From the NCBI RefSeq assembly GCF_914271485.1, contig NZ_CAJZAG010000006.1:423552-487551 (forward strand): a DNA stretch of 64,000 bases. The letters run 5' to 3'. A program made the translations under genes and the position numbers. This stretch comes from Cupriavidus pampae (GTDB taxonomy: Bacteria; Pseudomonadota; Gammaproteobacteria; Burkholderiales; Burkholderiaceae). Shown one piece after another: positions 39,887 to 49,683 of the stretch. The notes beneath the pieces are model-generated. The model was not told the DNA's origin, searched no databases, and saw only the letters and a program-made list of their open reading frames with translations. Position 1 is the stretch's first letter, and each line of letters begins with the position of its first letter.

Positions 39887-41007
39887 CGCGACAGGGTCCG
39901 TTTGACGCCGCGCTGTATCAGTCCCTGCTCGCGCGCTTTGGCGCCACCTTCGGGCGCGACGAAACGCCGTGGCGTGCGTGGCCGCTAGCCGACGCACCAG
40001 CCGCGCTGGCGCCGCAGGATGTGGTGCTGGCGGACGACGAGGTGACCGAAGACGTGATCACGCGCGTGGCCACGGCCGGCGCAACGTTGATCGCCACCGA
40101 ACGCGAAGGCGGGCGCTGGGTCGATACCGTGCGTTCGCCGATGGGCGTGTGGGTGCTTGAGTCGCACGCCGATAGCGACGCGGCGCATCCGCCTGCGTTC
40201 GTGTCGGTACTGCTGGCCGCGCGCGCATTGCACTTCCCCGCGCACGACGCGCTGTGCCTCGCGCGGGCATGGCAGACGGGCGAGCAGGACTGGCCCACCG
40301 ACTTCGCGCGCTTTCCGCGTGTGCGGCACGCCGCGCTCGCGGCGCCCGAGCAGTTGCCGCCGCCGTTCGCGCCGTGTCCGGCCGATCTCGGTCTGTATGC
40401 GGTGGTGCCGACGGCCGAATGGATCGAGCGCCTGGTGCCGCTCGGTGTGCCGACCGTGCAGTTGCGCTTCAAGTCGCCCGAGGGCGAAGCCGTGCGCGTC
40501 GAAATCGAGCGTGCCGCGCGGGCTGCCAAGGGTTCTGCGTCGCGGCTGTTTATCAACGACCACTGGCGCGTCGCCATCGAACTGCACCAGCAACTGGGCA
40601 CCGATAGCGGCATCTATGGCATTCACCTTGGCCAGGAAGACCTCGACGTGGCGGATCTCGACGCGATTCGCGCTTCGGGCCTGCGGCTCGGCGTGTCCAC
40701 GCACGGGTATGCCGAGATGTTGCGTGTGGCGGCAATTTCACCGAGCTATCTCGCACTTGGCGCGATCTTCCCGACCACGACCAAGGTGATGCCGACCGCG
40801 CCGCAGGGCATGGGACGCTTCCAGGCGTATGTGAAGCTGATGCAGCCCGTTATCCCTGCACTGGTCGGCATCGGCGGCGTCAACGCAGCCAATCTGCCCG
40901 AGGTGTTGGCCGTCGGCGTCCGGAGCGCGGCGGTCGTCCGCGCGATCACGGAGGCCTCGGACGTGCCCGCTGCCGTCACTCGCCTCAAGGCGATGTTCGA
41001 ACGCTGA
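39883..41007 (+). CDS. thiE: Thiamin-phosphate synthase ThiE with long N-terminal extension
   Basis: The C-terminal domain (about 168-374) is ThiE: it joins HMP-pyrophosphate and thiazole phosphate. Motifs visible are [25 protein letters not shown] (read in parts), [40 protein letters not shown] and [12 protein letters not shown]. The protein is 374 aa against about 210 for ordinary ThiE. The first 165 residues are an extra domain without clear motifs; parts such as [24 protein letters not shown] recall the last helix of ThiD-type kinases (AAALA-LARG--L-DA--LA), so it may be a degenerate ThiD-like remnant. A complete thiD lies nearby on the other strand. Confidence 0.9.
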   Translation: MTRQGPFDAALYQSLLARFGATFGRDETPWRAWPLADAPAALAPQDVVLADDEVTEDVITRVATAGATLIATEREGGRWVDTVRSPMGVWVLESHADSDAAHPPAFVSVLLAARALHFPAHDALCLARAWQTGEQDWPTDFARFPRVRHAALAAPEQLPPPFAPCPADLGLYAVVPTAEWIERLVPLGVPTVQLRFKSPEGEAVRVEIERAARAAKGSASRLFINDHWRVAIELHQQLGTDSGIYGIHLGQEDLDVADLDAIRASGLRLGVSTHGYAEMLRVAAISPSYLALGAIFPTTTKVMPTAPQGMGRFQAYVKLMQPVIPALVGIGGVNAANLPEVLAVGVRSAAVVRAITEASDVPAAVTRLKAMFER

Positions 41008-41080
41008 TTGCGGCGGCGCCGCGCCCGGTACTGGAGCGCGGCGCCGATTGCGCATATCCTCTGACTCGCACGTGGCGGAT

Positions 41081-41105
41081 CGTAGTTCCGCTACGCGGAA
41101 CTACG
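41081..41105 (+). promoter_or_regulatory. Perfect hairpin next to the thioesterase ribosome site
   Basis: CGTAGTTCCGC-TAC-GCGGAACTACG, 11-bp perfect stem with a 3-nt loop, ending exactly where GAGAGG (the likely Shine-Dalgarno of the TTG-start gene at 41120) begins. It is 74 bp past thiE. It could end the thi transcript, bind a regulator, or limit translation. Confidence 0.6.
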
Positions 41106-41119
41106 AGAGGATACTTGTT

Positions 41120-41560
41120 TTGGACACGCAGATCATCCCGGCCGCGCCCGGCACACCTGACCGCCCCTATTTTGGTATCGATGTGCCGCTGATGCGGCTG
41201 CTCGGCCTGCAGCCGATGCATATGGAAGAGGGCCTGTGCCGCACCCGCCTCCCGGCCAGTGACCGGATCGTGAATAGCCGTGGCGATGTGCACGGCGGCA
41301 CGCTGATGGCGGTGCTCGACTTCACGCTCAGCGGCGCCGCGCGCTCGCATGCGCCGCTCGATGTCGGCGTGATCACCATCGACATGTCGACGCACTTTCT
41401 GGCTGGCGCGCGCGGCGAGCTGACCTTCGAGGCCCGCCTGATCCGTCGCGGCGCCAAGATCGCGTTCTGCGACGGCGAGGCGAAGGATGCCAGCGGCAAC
41501 GTGGTGTGCGTCGCGCGCGCGGCGTTCAAGCTGGTGCCGATGAGTAGCGGTGGGAACTGA
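41120..41560 (+). CDS. PaaI-family hot-dog thioesterase
   Basis: 146 aa from TTG at 41120, which has GAGAGG nine nt upstream; an ATG at 41048 would run through the hairpin and add 24 atypical residues. Single hot-dog domain: YFGIDVPLMRLLGLQ start, the PaaI catalytic region NSRGDVHGGTLMAVLDFTLSG (about 55-75), then ITIDMSTHFLAGARGELTFEA and the final strand VVCVARAAFKLV. It hydrolyses acyl- or aryl-CoA; substrate unknown. It follows the thiamin operon but is probably separate from it. Confidence 0.82.
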   Translation: MDTQIIPAAPGTPDRPYFGIDVPLMRLLGLQPMHMEEGLCRTRLPASDRIVNSRGDVHGGTLMAVLDFTLSGAARSHAPLDVGVITIDMSTHFLAGARGELTFEARLIRRGAKIAFCDGEAKDASGNVVCVARAAFKLVPMSSGGN

Positions 41561-41571
41561 GACGGCGACAA

Positions 41572-41988
41572 TCAGGCGCGTCGATACACCGCCAGAAAGC
41601 GTGCGCGTTCGGTAATGCCGTAATCGCCGGGCGCGTACTGCATCAGCCAGTCGCCCGCTTTACCGTGCAGCACGTCGCCACCGGCCGAGCGTGCAATCGA
41701 GAACGGCTCCGGCATTTCCTTCGCCAGCACCGGCACCGGCTTGTTGCGATACGCCCCGGGCTGGTCGGCCAACGCGTCATAGCGCGCATCGAAGCGATCG
41801 CGCGACACGCACCAGCGGTCACCGGTGCTACCCGTCACGATGGCATCGCCCACGCGATAGCGATTGGGCCCCTCGCGGCTGATCAGCTCGCCCGGCTCCG
41901 CGGCAAATTCCACCCGTACCGTTTCTTCCTTCACGTACAGCGCGGCGGCGGCGTCCTGCCGCAGGTCGATATGGTCCAGCAGGGTCAT
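41572..41988 (-). CDS. PGDYG-domain protein
   Basis: 138 aa, matching the small PGDYG protein family, named for the motif seen here as YAPGDYGITERARFLAVYRR at the C-terminus. Function unknown. It includes a repeated layout around ISREGPNRYRVGDAIVTG, RWCVSRDRFDARYD and LHGKAGDWLMQY. ATG at 41988 lies 4 bp after the thiD stop, so it is cotranscribed with thiD. Confidence 0.75.
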   Translation of the reverse strand: MTLLDHIDLRQDAAAALYVKEETVRVEFAAEPGELISREGPNRYRVGDAIVTGSTGDRWCVSRDRFDARYDALADQPGAYRNKPVPVLAKEMPEPFSIARSAGGDVLHGKAGDWLMQYAPGDYGITERARFLAVYRRA

Positions 41989-41992
41989 GATG

Positions 41993-42838
41993 TCAGCCCA
42001 GCGCGCGTGGCGCGAACGTATGGTTGAGCGGGCCGTTGCCGGCGCCGAGTCGTAGCGATGCGCCGGCGGCAATCGCCGCGGCGACGTAGTCGAGCGCGAT
42101 GGCGACCGCGTCGGTCAGCGTATCCCCGCGCGCAAGTTGAGCCGCCGTGGCGGCCGCCAGCGTGCAGCCCGTGCCGTGCAGGTTTGGCGTATCGATGCGC
42201 GGATGCGAGAACACGCGCACTGTGCCATCGGCGGTCATCAGCAGGTCATCGAGCTGATCGCCATCGCCATCTTCGAGGTGCCCGCCCTTCAGCAATACCG
42301 CGTGGCAGCCAAGCGCGATCAGGTCCGCGGCGGCGCTCTCCATGTCCGCGCGTCGCGCGATGCGCCGGCCGAGCAGATAAGAGGCTTCCGGCAGGTTCGG
42401 CGTGACGAGCATCGCACGCGGAAACAGCAGCCGGACCATGGCCTGATTGGTGGCATCGTCGGCAAGTGTGGCGCCCGAGGTGGAGATCATCACGGGATCG
42501 ACCACCAGCCGGCGGATCGCATGACGATCCACGGCATCGGCCACGGCCGCGACGATCACGGCGGTGCCGAGCATGCCGGTTTTGGCGGCATCCACGCCGA
42601 TATCGCTGGCCACGGCATCGATCTGCGCGCCGACCATCTCGGCTGGAATTGCGTGCACGCCGGTGACGCCGAGAGTGTTCTGCGCGGTGATTGCCGTAAT
42701 CGCGCTCATGCCGAAGCAGCCAAGCGCGGCAAAAGTCTTGAGGTCCGCCTGAATGCCGGCGCCGCCACCCGAGTCGGAGCCGGCGATGGTCAGCGTGCGG
42801 GGTGGCCGGTTTGGCTGGGGTGACATCGTCCGGGACAT
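41993..42838 (-). CDS. thiD: Hydroxymethylpyrimidine (phosphate) kinase ThiD
   Basis: 281 aa ribokinase-fold enzyme phosphorylating HMP and HMP-P for thiamin synthesis. N-terminal TIAGSDSGGGAGIQADLKTF, substrate loop ITAITAQNTLGVTGVH, VDPVMISTSGATL, LVTPNLPEASYLLGR, and the ATP/anion-hole motif HGTGCTLAAATAAQL are all intact. The start may be 42838 or 42826. Transcribed away from the ahcY promoter region; no TPP riboswitch is visible in front of it. Confidence 0.94.
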   Translation of the reverse strand: MSRTMSPQPNRPPRTLTIAGSDSGGGAGIQADLKTFAALGCFGMSAITAITAQNTLGVTGVHAIPAEMVGAQIDAVASDIGVDAAKTGMLGTAVIVAAVADAVDRHAIRRLVVDPVMISTSGATLADDATNQAMVRLLFPRAMLVTPNLPEASYLLGRRIARRADMESAAADLIALGCHAVLLKGGHLEDGDGDQLDDLLMTADGTVRVFSHPRIDTPNLHGTGCTLAAATAAQLARGDTLTDAVAIALDYVAAAIAAGASLRLGAGNGPLNHTFAPRALG

Positions 42839-42856
42839 AGAGAAAAAAATAGGGGA

Positions 42857-42888
42857 TTGGCGACACGCGCGGCCGAGCACGCTACAAT
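42857..42888 (+). promoter_or_regulatory. Promoter of the ahcY operon
   Basis: TACAAT (42883-42888) as -10, TTGGCG (42857-42862) as a possible -35 with a long 20-bp spacer. Transcription would start at about the first base of the SAH riboswitch. Confidence 0.5.
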
Positions 42889-42894
42889 ACCGCC

Positions 42895-42968
42895 ACTCCG
42901 AGGAGCGTTGCAACGGATGACCCCGCGTCATTCGCCAGGCTCGGATGTCTTCAACGGCGCTCGCTGAT
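42895..42968 (+). promoter_or_regulatory. S-adenosylhomocysteine (SAH) riboswitch
   Basis: Conserved SAH-aptamer wording: CCGAGGAGCGTTGCAACGG (from 42898), AGGCTCGG (42937-42944) and GGCGCTCGCTG (from 42956). CCGAG pairs with CTCGG and AGCG with CGCT. Its position before ahcY is diagnostic; in this family SAH binding switches expression on. About 140 nt follow before the ahcY start. Confidence 0.93.
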
Positions 42969-43105
42969 CCGTGGCACTCACGGAGGCGAGTCGACTTTTC
43001 AGCCCGCAGTATGGGTCACCTGAAGGAATACCTTTGGGAATACCTTCGCTGCCCGGGGCACTATTCCCACTCGTCACCGTCGCCACTCTTCAACCCGGAG
43101 TGAAC

Positions 43106-44524
<1,419 letters not shown>

Positions 44525-44543
44525 TCGATAGCGTAGTGCCCGC

Positions 44544-44569
44544 GCGGACCGCCACTCGTGGCGGTCCGC
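44544..44569 (+). promoter_or_regulatory. Strong hairpin between ahcY and the holin-like gene
   Basis: GCGGACCGCCA-CTCG-TGGCGGTCCGC, perfect 11-bp stem, 20 bp after ahcY. No T-run. Probably an mRNA-stabilising or partial-termination hairpin inside the ahcY-metF operon. Confidence 0.6.
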
Positions 44570-44608
44570 CATGACCGAATTCCCGTTCTTCGTTACCAAG
44601 GAGTCGAT

Positions 44609-44956
44609 ATGAGATTGCTGGCCGTCTGGATCATCAATGCCGCGTCGCTGTTCCTCGTGGGCAACGTCATCAGCGGGATCGAACTCGGTGGCTTCGGCTC
44701 GGCGATGATCGCCGCGCTGGTGCTGGGTCTCGTCAACACGCTGATTCGGCCGATTCTCGTCATCCTGACGCTTCCGGTCACGCTGCTGACGCTGGGCCTG
44801 TTTATTTTCATTATCAACGCGCTGCTGTTCCTGTTCGTCGGCAACCTGCTGGAAGGTTTTGTCGTGCAGGGCTTCGGTGCCGCGCTGCTCGGGTCCATCC
44901 TGTACAGCGTGATCTCGTGGATCCTGTCCAGCCTGTTGCTGCGGGATCGAGACTGA
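44609..44956 (+). CDS. Phage-holin-family (superfamily IV type) small membrane protein
   Basis: 115 aa, four hydrophobic segments with hardly any loops, matching the PF04020-type family called phage holin IV in databases but widespread in chromosomes without phage. Typical segments: GLVNTLIRPILVILTLPVTLL and IINALLFLFVGNLLEGFVV. AAGGAG precedes the ATG at 44609. It is consistently found between ahcY and metF in Burkholderiales to my knowledge; a role in lysis is not supported and the real function is unknown. Confidence 0.85.
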   Translation: MRLLAVWIINAASLFLVGNVISGIELGGFGSAMIAALVLGLVNTLIRPILVILTLPVTLLTLGLFIFIINALLFLFVGNLLEGFVVQGFGAALLGSILYSVISWILSSLLLRDRD

Positions 44957-44959
44957 CTC

Positions 44960-45790
44960 ATGACCGACCGTTACTACAGCTTCGAATTCTTCCCGCCGAA
45001 GACCGCCGAGGGCGCGGAGAAACTGCGCAACACGCGCGCGCAGCTGGCGCCGCTGCAGCCGAAGTACATCTCGGTGACGTTTGGCGCTGGCGGCACCACG
45101 CAGCAGGGCACGCTCGACGCCGTGCTCGAGATCCAGCGCGAAGGCATCGAAGCCGCGCCGCATCTGTCGTGCGTGGGCTCCTCGCGCGACAGCGTGCGCC
45201 AGATTCTCAAGACCTATCGTGATGCCGGTATCCGCCATATCGTCGCGCTGCGCGGCGACATGCCGTCCGGTATGGGCGAGATCGGTGAGTTCCGCTACGC
45301 CAACGAGCTCGTCGCGTTTATCCGCGAAGAGACTGGCGACTGGTTTCATATCGAGGTGGCGGCGTATCCCGAATACCACCCGCAGGCGCGTTCGCCGCGT
45401 CACGACCTCGACAACTTCGTGCGCAAGGTCAAGGCCGGCGCCGACTCGGCGATCACGCAGTATTTCTTCAACCCGGACGCGTACTTCCGCTTTGTCGACG
45501 ACGTGCGCGCGCAGGGCGTGGCAGTGCCGATCGTGCCGGGCATCATGCCGATCACGAACTACTCGCAGCTGATGCGCTTCTCCGAGATGTGCGGTGCCGA
45601 AGTGCCGCGCTGGGTGGCCAAGCGGCTTGAAGGCTTTGGCGACGATCGCGAGTCGATCCGCGCGTTCGGTCTCGACGTCGTGACCGCGCTGTGCGAGCGC
45701 CTGCTTGCCGCTGGCGTGCCGGGCCTGCATTTCTACACGCTGAACACCGCGGGCGCCACCAAGGCGATCTGGGAACGGCTGAAGCTGTAA
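44960..45790 (+). CDS. metF: 5,10-methylenetetrahydrofolate reductase
   Basis: FAD enzyme, 276 aa, that makes 5-methyl-THF for homocysteine remethylation. N-terminal YYSFEFFPPKTAEGAEKL, YISVTFGAGGTTQQGT, HIVALRGDMPSGMGEIGEF, ITQYFFNPDAYFRFVDD, and IVPGIMPITNYSQLMRF are family hallmarks. It starts 3 bp after the holin-like gene, in the SAH-riboswitch operon, which makes sense: SAH build-up calls for hydrolysis (ahcY) and for recycling of homocysteine (metF). Confidence 0.96.
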   Translation: MTDRYYSFEFFPPKTAEGAEKLRNTRAQLAPLQPKYISVTFGAGGTTQQGTLDAVLEIQREGIEAAPHLSCVGSSRDSVRQILKTYRDAGIRHIVALRGDMPSGMGEIGEFRYANELVAFIREETGDWFHIEVAAYPEYHPQARSPRHDLDNFVRKVKAGADSAITQYFFNPDAYFRFVDDVRAQGVAVPIVPGIMPITNYSQLMRFSEMCGAEVPRWVAKRLEGFGDDRESIRAFGLDVVTALCERLLAAGVPGLHFYTLNTAGATKAIWERLKL

Positions 45791-45797
45791 CGCGTAG

Positions 45798-46409
45798 TTA
45801 TGCGATCGTCCCGGCCTCGGTGACGATCCACTCCATCGGCAGATCGTGTGGGGCCGCGCGCAGCGGCACCCGGCACGCTTCGTAGCCAATGCCGATCGCC
45901 ACGGGCCGTGGCGATTGCGCCGCCAGCGTGCGATCGTAGAAGCCGCCTCCATAGCCGAGGCGGAACTTATCGGCGCTGAAACCGACACAGGGAATGATCA
46001 GCGCGTCGGGCATCACGGCCTCGGTGCCATCGGGTACCGGGATGCCGTAGCGCCCTGCGCGCATCGGCGTGTCAGGGGTCCACAGATGGAAGTCGAGCGG
46101 CGTGGCGGGCGCGATGACCACGGGCAGCGCCGCGCGCCGTCCGGGCAGGCCCCCGAGCCAGCGCGCAACGACCGCACGCGCGTCGAATTCCTGCTGAATC
46201 GGCCAATAGAACCCCACGCAGTGCACCGCAAGGCGCTCCAGCAATTCGGCAAGCGCCTCGGCGATGCGCCGATCGGCGCCGGCGCGATCGGCCAGCGCGG
46301 CCCGTTGCGTCAACAGTTGCGTGCGCAGCGCGCGGCGGTCTTCGGGCAGCGAGAATTGAGGGGTGTCGGATGGGTTGTCTGGGGCTTTGGCGGGGAGCAT
46401 GGCGTGCAA
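45798..46409 (-). CDS. 5-formyltetrahydrofolate cyclo-ligase
   Basis: 203 aa ATP-dependent enzyme (MTHFS/YgfA family) converting 5-formyl-THF to 5,10-methenyl-THF. N-terminal RALRTQLLTQRAALADRAG, FYWPIQQEFDARAVVARWL, and the C-terminal signature IIPCVGFSADKFRLGYGGGFYDRTLA (residues about 136-161) with the ATP-binding Gly-rich stretch. It converges on metF with a 7-bp gap, so two folate genes meet tail to tail. Start could be 46409 or 46400. Confidence 0.92.
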   Translation of the reverse strand: MHAMLPAKAPDNPSDTPQFSLPEDRRALRTQLLTQRAALADRAGADRRIAEALAELLERLAVHCVGFYWPIQQEFDARAVVARWLGGLPGRRAALPVVIAPATPLDFHLWTPDTPMRAGRYGIPVPDGTEAVMPDALIIPCVGFSADKFRLGYGGGFYDRTLAAQSPRPVAIGIGYEACRVPLRAAPHDLPMEWIVTEAGTIA

Positions 46410-46522
46410 TAATGTTCGGCCAAATGTCTGGACACATTCGTCCGGACCCCGGACCCATACTGAATATCAGGCGGTGCGGCCAGCGACCTGCGGCCGCGCG
46501 CCATCGACGAGGAAGACGAAGC

Positions 46523-48475
46523 ATGTTCAAGGGAGTATATCTGCGCAGTGCCGGACGTGCCGCATGGATCGCGTTTGCGGGTGCGCTGCTGGCCACTCCG
46601 GTCTATGCGCAGAAGCGCCCCGCGCCTGCGGTTCAGGCACAGGCGCCGACGATTCCGAGCAACCCCGACGACGCGTTCGTTGCGCTGCGCGACGCCGCGC
46701 GCAAGAACGACGTTGACCGTGCGGCCACGCTGTCGGCGGCGCTCGTCGACTATCCGATCCCTTCGTACGTCGAGTACTTCCGCATCAAGCCGCAAATGTT
46801 CGACAGCAGCGGCCTGGCGCGCATCGATGCGCCCGACGAGCAGGTCCGCACGTTCCTGCAGCGGTATCAGGGCGAGGCGATCGCCGACCGTATGCGCAAT
46901 GACTGGCTGCTGGTGCTCGGCAAGAAGCGCGACTGGGCCAACTTCGATGCCGAGTATCCGAAGTTCATGCTCAAGGACGACACGCAGGTGGAGTGCTACG
47001 CGCTGCTGTCGCGCGCACTCAAGGGCCAGAACGTCGCGGCCGAGGCGCGCGCGGCCCTGTTCGACGTGCGCTATTACGGCGAGGGTTGCGTCGACCTGAT
47101 CAGCTACCTCGCGCAGAGCCAGCAGATTCAGCGCAGCGACGTCGCGTTCCAGGCGCGGCAGGCGCTCGAGCAGAACTACACCACGCTGGCCGCGCGGATT
47201 GCGGCCACGGCACCCGATTCGCGTGGCGACAGCGATACGCTGGCGACCATCGTCAAGATGGCGCGCAACGATCCGTCGCAGGCGGCCGCCTACCTCAACG
47301 CCAGCGCCGCAAGCCTGTCGCGCGACGAGCAGGGTGCGGCATGGGGCGTGGTGGGGCAGTACGCGGCCAAGAAGCTCGCGCCCGAGGCGGCCGGCTACTT
47401 CCGACGGCAGATCGACCTCGGCGGCAATCAATGGCTGTCCGATGAAACACAGGAATGGCGCGTGCGCGCCGCGCTGCGTCAGGGCGACTGGCGCCAGGTG
47501 CGTCAGTCGATCGAACTGATGCGGCCCGAGCTGCGCGCCAAGGATCCGGCGTGGACGTACTGGTACGGCCGCGCGCTGGCCGCGGACAAGCGTCCGGACG
47601 AGGCGCGCGCGCAGTACGAAGCGATTGCGGGCCAGTTCAATTTCTATGGACAGCTGGCCAGCGAGGAACTTGGCAATCGCATCACGCTGCCGGTCCGCAC
47701 CGTGGTGAGCGATGCCGAGGCCACCGCCATGCGCACGCGCCCCGGTTTTGTGCGCGCGCAGAAGTTCTATGACCTGAACCTGCGCTTCGAAGGCAATCGG
47801 GAGTGGAACTGGGAGTTGCGCGGCATGAGCGATCGCGAGCTGATCGCCGCCGCCGACTACGCGCGCCGCATCGAGTTGCTGGACCGCGCGGTAAATACCG
47901 CGGACCGCACGAAGACCGAGCACGATTTCTCGCTGCGCTTCCTGATGCCGTATCGCGACATCATGCAACGGGCGACCGACGATGTGGGGCTCGACATGGC
48001 ATGGGCCTACGGCCTGATCCGCCAGGAATCGCGCTTCATCATGAATGCACGGTCCTCGGCCGGCGCGCATGGCCTGATGCAAGTCATGCCCGCTACCGCC
48101 AAGTACGTGGCGCGCAAGATCGGCATGACCGACTTCTCGCCGACGATGATGGGGGATCCCAATATCAACATCCTGCTCGGTACGAATTACATGAGCATGG
48201 TACTAACTGACCTCGACAGTTCGTGGACGCTGGCGTCGGCCGCCTACAACGCGGGCCCGGGACGCCCCAAGAACTGGCGCAGTTCGCTGAACCGGACCGT
48301 GGAAGGCGCGATCTTTGCAGAGACGATTCCGTTCACGGAAACGCGAACCTATGTGAAGAATGTCCTCTCCAATGCCACGTACTATGCTGCATTGATGAGT
48401 GGCCGTCCCCAGTCGCTCAAGGATCGCCTGGGTTCGGTCGCACCGTCCTCGGTCACGACGACCAGCTTGCCCTGA
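46523..48475 (+). CDS. slt: Soluble lytic murein transglycosylase (Slt70-like)
   Basis: 650 aa periplasmic enzyme cleaving peptidoglycan to 1,6-anhydro-muropeptides, the cargo of AmpG. Signal peptide 1-29 (ends PVYAQ). A long alpha-helical superhelical U-ring domain covers 45-450. The catalytic SLT domain begins near 490 with GLIRQESRFIMNARSSAGAH and HGLMQVMPATA; the catalytic Glu is in RQES. ASAAYNAGPGRPKNW and TIPFTETRTYVKNVL close the domain. ATG at 46523 follows GAGGAAGACGAAGC; an earlier in-frame ATG gives no signal peptide. Confidence 0.94.
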   Translation: MFKGVYLRSAGRAAWIAFAGALLATPVYAQKRPAPAVQAQAPTIPSNPDDAFVALRDAARKNDVDRAATLSAALVDYPIPSYVEYFRIKPQMFDSSGLARIDAPDEQVRTFLQRYQGEAIADRMRNDWLLVLGKKRDWANFDAEYPKFMLKDDTQVECYALLSRALKGQNVAAEARAALFDVRYYGEGCVDLISYLAQSQQIQRSDVAFQARQALEQNYTTLAARIAATAPDSRGDSDTLATIVKMARNDPSQAAAYLNASAASLSRDEQGAAWGVVGQYAAKKLAPEAAGYFRRQIDLGGNQWLSDETQEWRVRAALRQGDWRQVRQSIELMRPELRAKDPAWTYWYGRALAADKRPDEARAQYEAIAGQFNFYGQLASEELGNRITLPVRTVVSDAEATAMRTRPGFVRAQKFYDLNLRFEGNREWNWELRGMSDRELIAAADYARRIELLDRAVNTADRTKTEHDFSLRFLMPYRDIMQRATDDVGLDMAWAYGLIRQESRFIMNARSSAGAHGLMQVMPATAKYVARKIGMTDFSPTMMGDPNINILLGTNYMSMVLTDLDSSWTLASAAYNAGPGRPKNWRSSLNRTVEGAIFAETIPFTETRTYVKNVLSNATYYAALMSGRPQSLKDRLGSVAPSSVTTTSLP

Positions 48476-48490
48476 GGATTCACCTCAGGG
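48470..48490 (+). terminator. Hairpin at the slt stop codon
   Basis: CCCTGAG/CTCAGGG with 7-nt loop; the slt TGA is inside the stem. No T-run; a weak terminator or 3' stabiliser. Confidence 0.35.
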
Positions 48491-48551
48491 TGGGTCGATG
48501 GTTGGTTGCGTGATCGCATCATGATTGTGTGTAAGCGACACGGAGCCAACC

Positions 48552-49574
48552 ATGCAGACCAGCAATGTCCTCGTCATCGGGGGCGCCGGTTTCATCGGCA
48601 GTCACCTCATCTCGCGCCTGGCCGGCGCGGCTTCCGCCTCGGGAGCGCCTCTCGACGCCGCCTCCAATCCCGATAGTCCGATCGCACCCGAGCGCATTCT
48701 CGCGGGCTCGCGCAGCGTCGAGCACGCGCAGCACCTGTTGCTGTTGCCGCGTGTGGAGGTGGTCGAACTCGGCTTTGCCGACGATGCCGCGCTCGACGAC
48801 GCGATCGGTTCGCTCGGCGTCGATGGCATCGTCGTCAACCTCGTCGGCGTATTGCACGGCGAGCGCGGCGATCCGTACGGCGAGGCCTTCGCCACCGCGC
48901 ATGTCGAGATGCCGCGCCGCATCGTCGAATCGTGCCTGCGCACCGGCGTTCGCCGACTGCTCCATATGAGCGCGCTGGGCGCCAACGGCGCGGGCCCCTC
49001 GATGTATCTGCGCAGCAAGGGCGACGGTGAGCGCATCGTGCGCGAATCGGGGCTCGACTGGACCGTGTTCCGTCCGTCCGTCGTATTCGGTCCCGACGAT
49101 CATTTCCTGAACCTGTTCGCGCAGATGCAGCAGATGGCGCCCGTGGTGCCGCTGGCGTGCGCGCACGCGCGCTTCCAGCCGGTGTTCGTGCAGGACGTGG
49201 TACAGGCCTTCCTGAACGCGATGGTCACATCGCGGACGATCGGCCAAGCATATGAACTGGGCGGTCCGCAGGTCTATACGCTCGAGGAACTGGTGCGCTT
49301 TGCGGGTCGCGCGTCGGGGCATCCGCGTCCGGTGATCGCGCTGCCCGACGCGCTTGCGCGCGTGCAGGCCGCGGTGCTCGAGCATATGCCGGGCGGGCCG
49401 GTGATGACGCGCGACAATCTCGACTCGATGCGGCTCGACAACGTCCTGGAAGCGCCGCTCGCGCACGAACTGAACTTGCGTCCGGCAAGCCTCGAGTCCG
49501 TGATGACGGACGTGCTGGCCGGACGCAATCGCGAAGAGGCATTGCAGGTCATGCGTGGCAGCGTGCATCGCTGA
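48552..49574 (+). CDS. NDUFA9-like NAD(P)-binding epimerase/reductase-family protein
   Basis: 340 aa atypical SDR related to the complex I accessory subunit NDUFA9 and to NmrA-like proteins. Rossmann motif VLVIGGAGFIGSHLISRLAG (6-25), LLHMSALGANGAGPSMYLRSKGDGE (Ser/Tyr-Lys region), FRPSVVFGPDDHFLNLFA and the C-terminal region with DNLDSMRLDNV, which is characteristic of this group. Reaction unknown. CGGAG precedes the ATG at 48552. Confidence 0.82.
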   Translation: MQTSNVLVIGGAGFIGSHLISRLAGAASASGAPLDAASNPDSPIAPERILAGSRSVEHAQHLLLLPRVEVVELGFADDAALDDAIGSLGVDGIVVNLVGVLHGERGDPYGEAFATAHVEMPRRIVESCLRTGVRRLLHMSALGANGAGPSMYLRSKGDGERIVRESGLDWTVFRPSVVFGPDDHFLNLFAQMQQMAPVVPLACAHARFQPVFVQDVVQAFLNAMVTSRTIGQAYELGGPQVYTLEELVRFAGRASGHPRPVIALPDALARVQAAVLEHMPGGPVMTRDNLDSMRLDNVLEAPLAHELNLRPASLESVMTDVLAGRNREEALQVMRGSVHR

Positions 49575-49683
49575 TGTGAGTCCGCTTCACCAGCGTTGCG
49601 AGTGCAATTCATTTGATGAGTGCCGGTAGCGCTGGCTACAATGGCCGGCTGCAAGCTCCAACCTTCCCCCAAGGATCCGTGTC

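Noticed and set aside
46410..46522. 6S RNA gene next to the 5-formyl-THF cyclo-ligase, as in enteric bacteria
   Set aside because: Only 113 bp available before slt, and no long central-bubble hairpin is visible.
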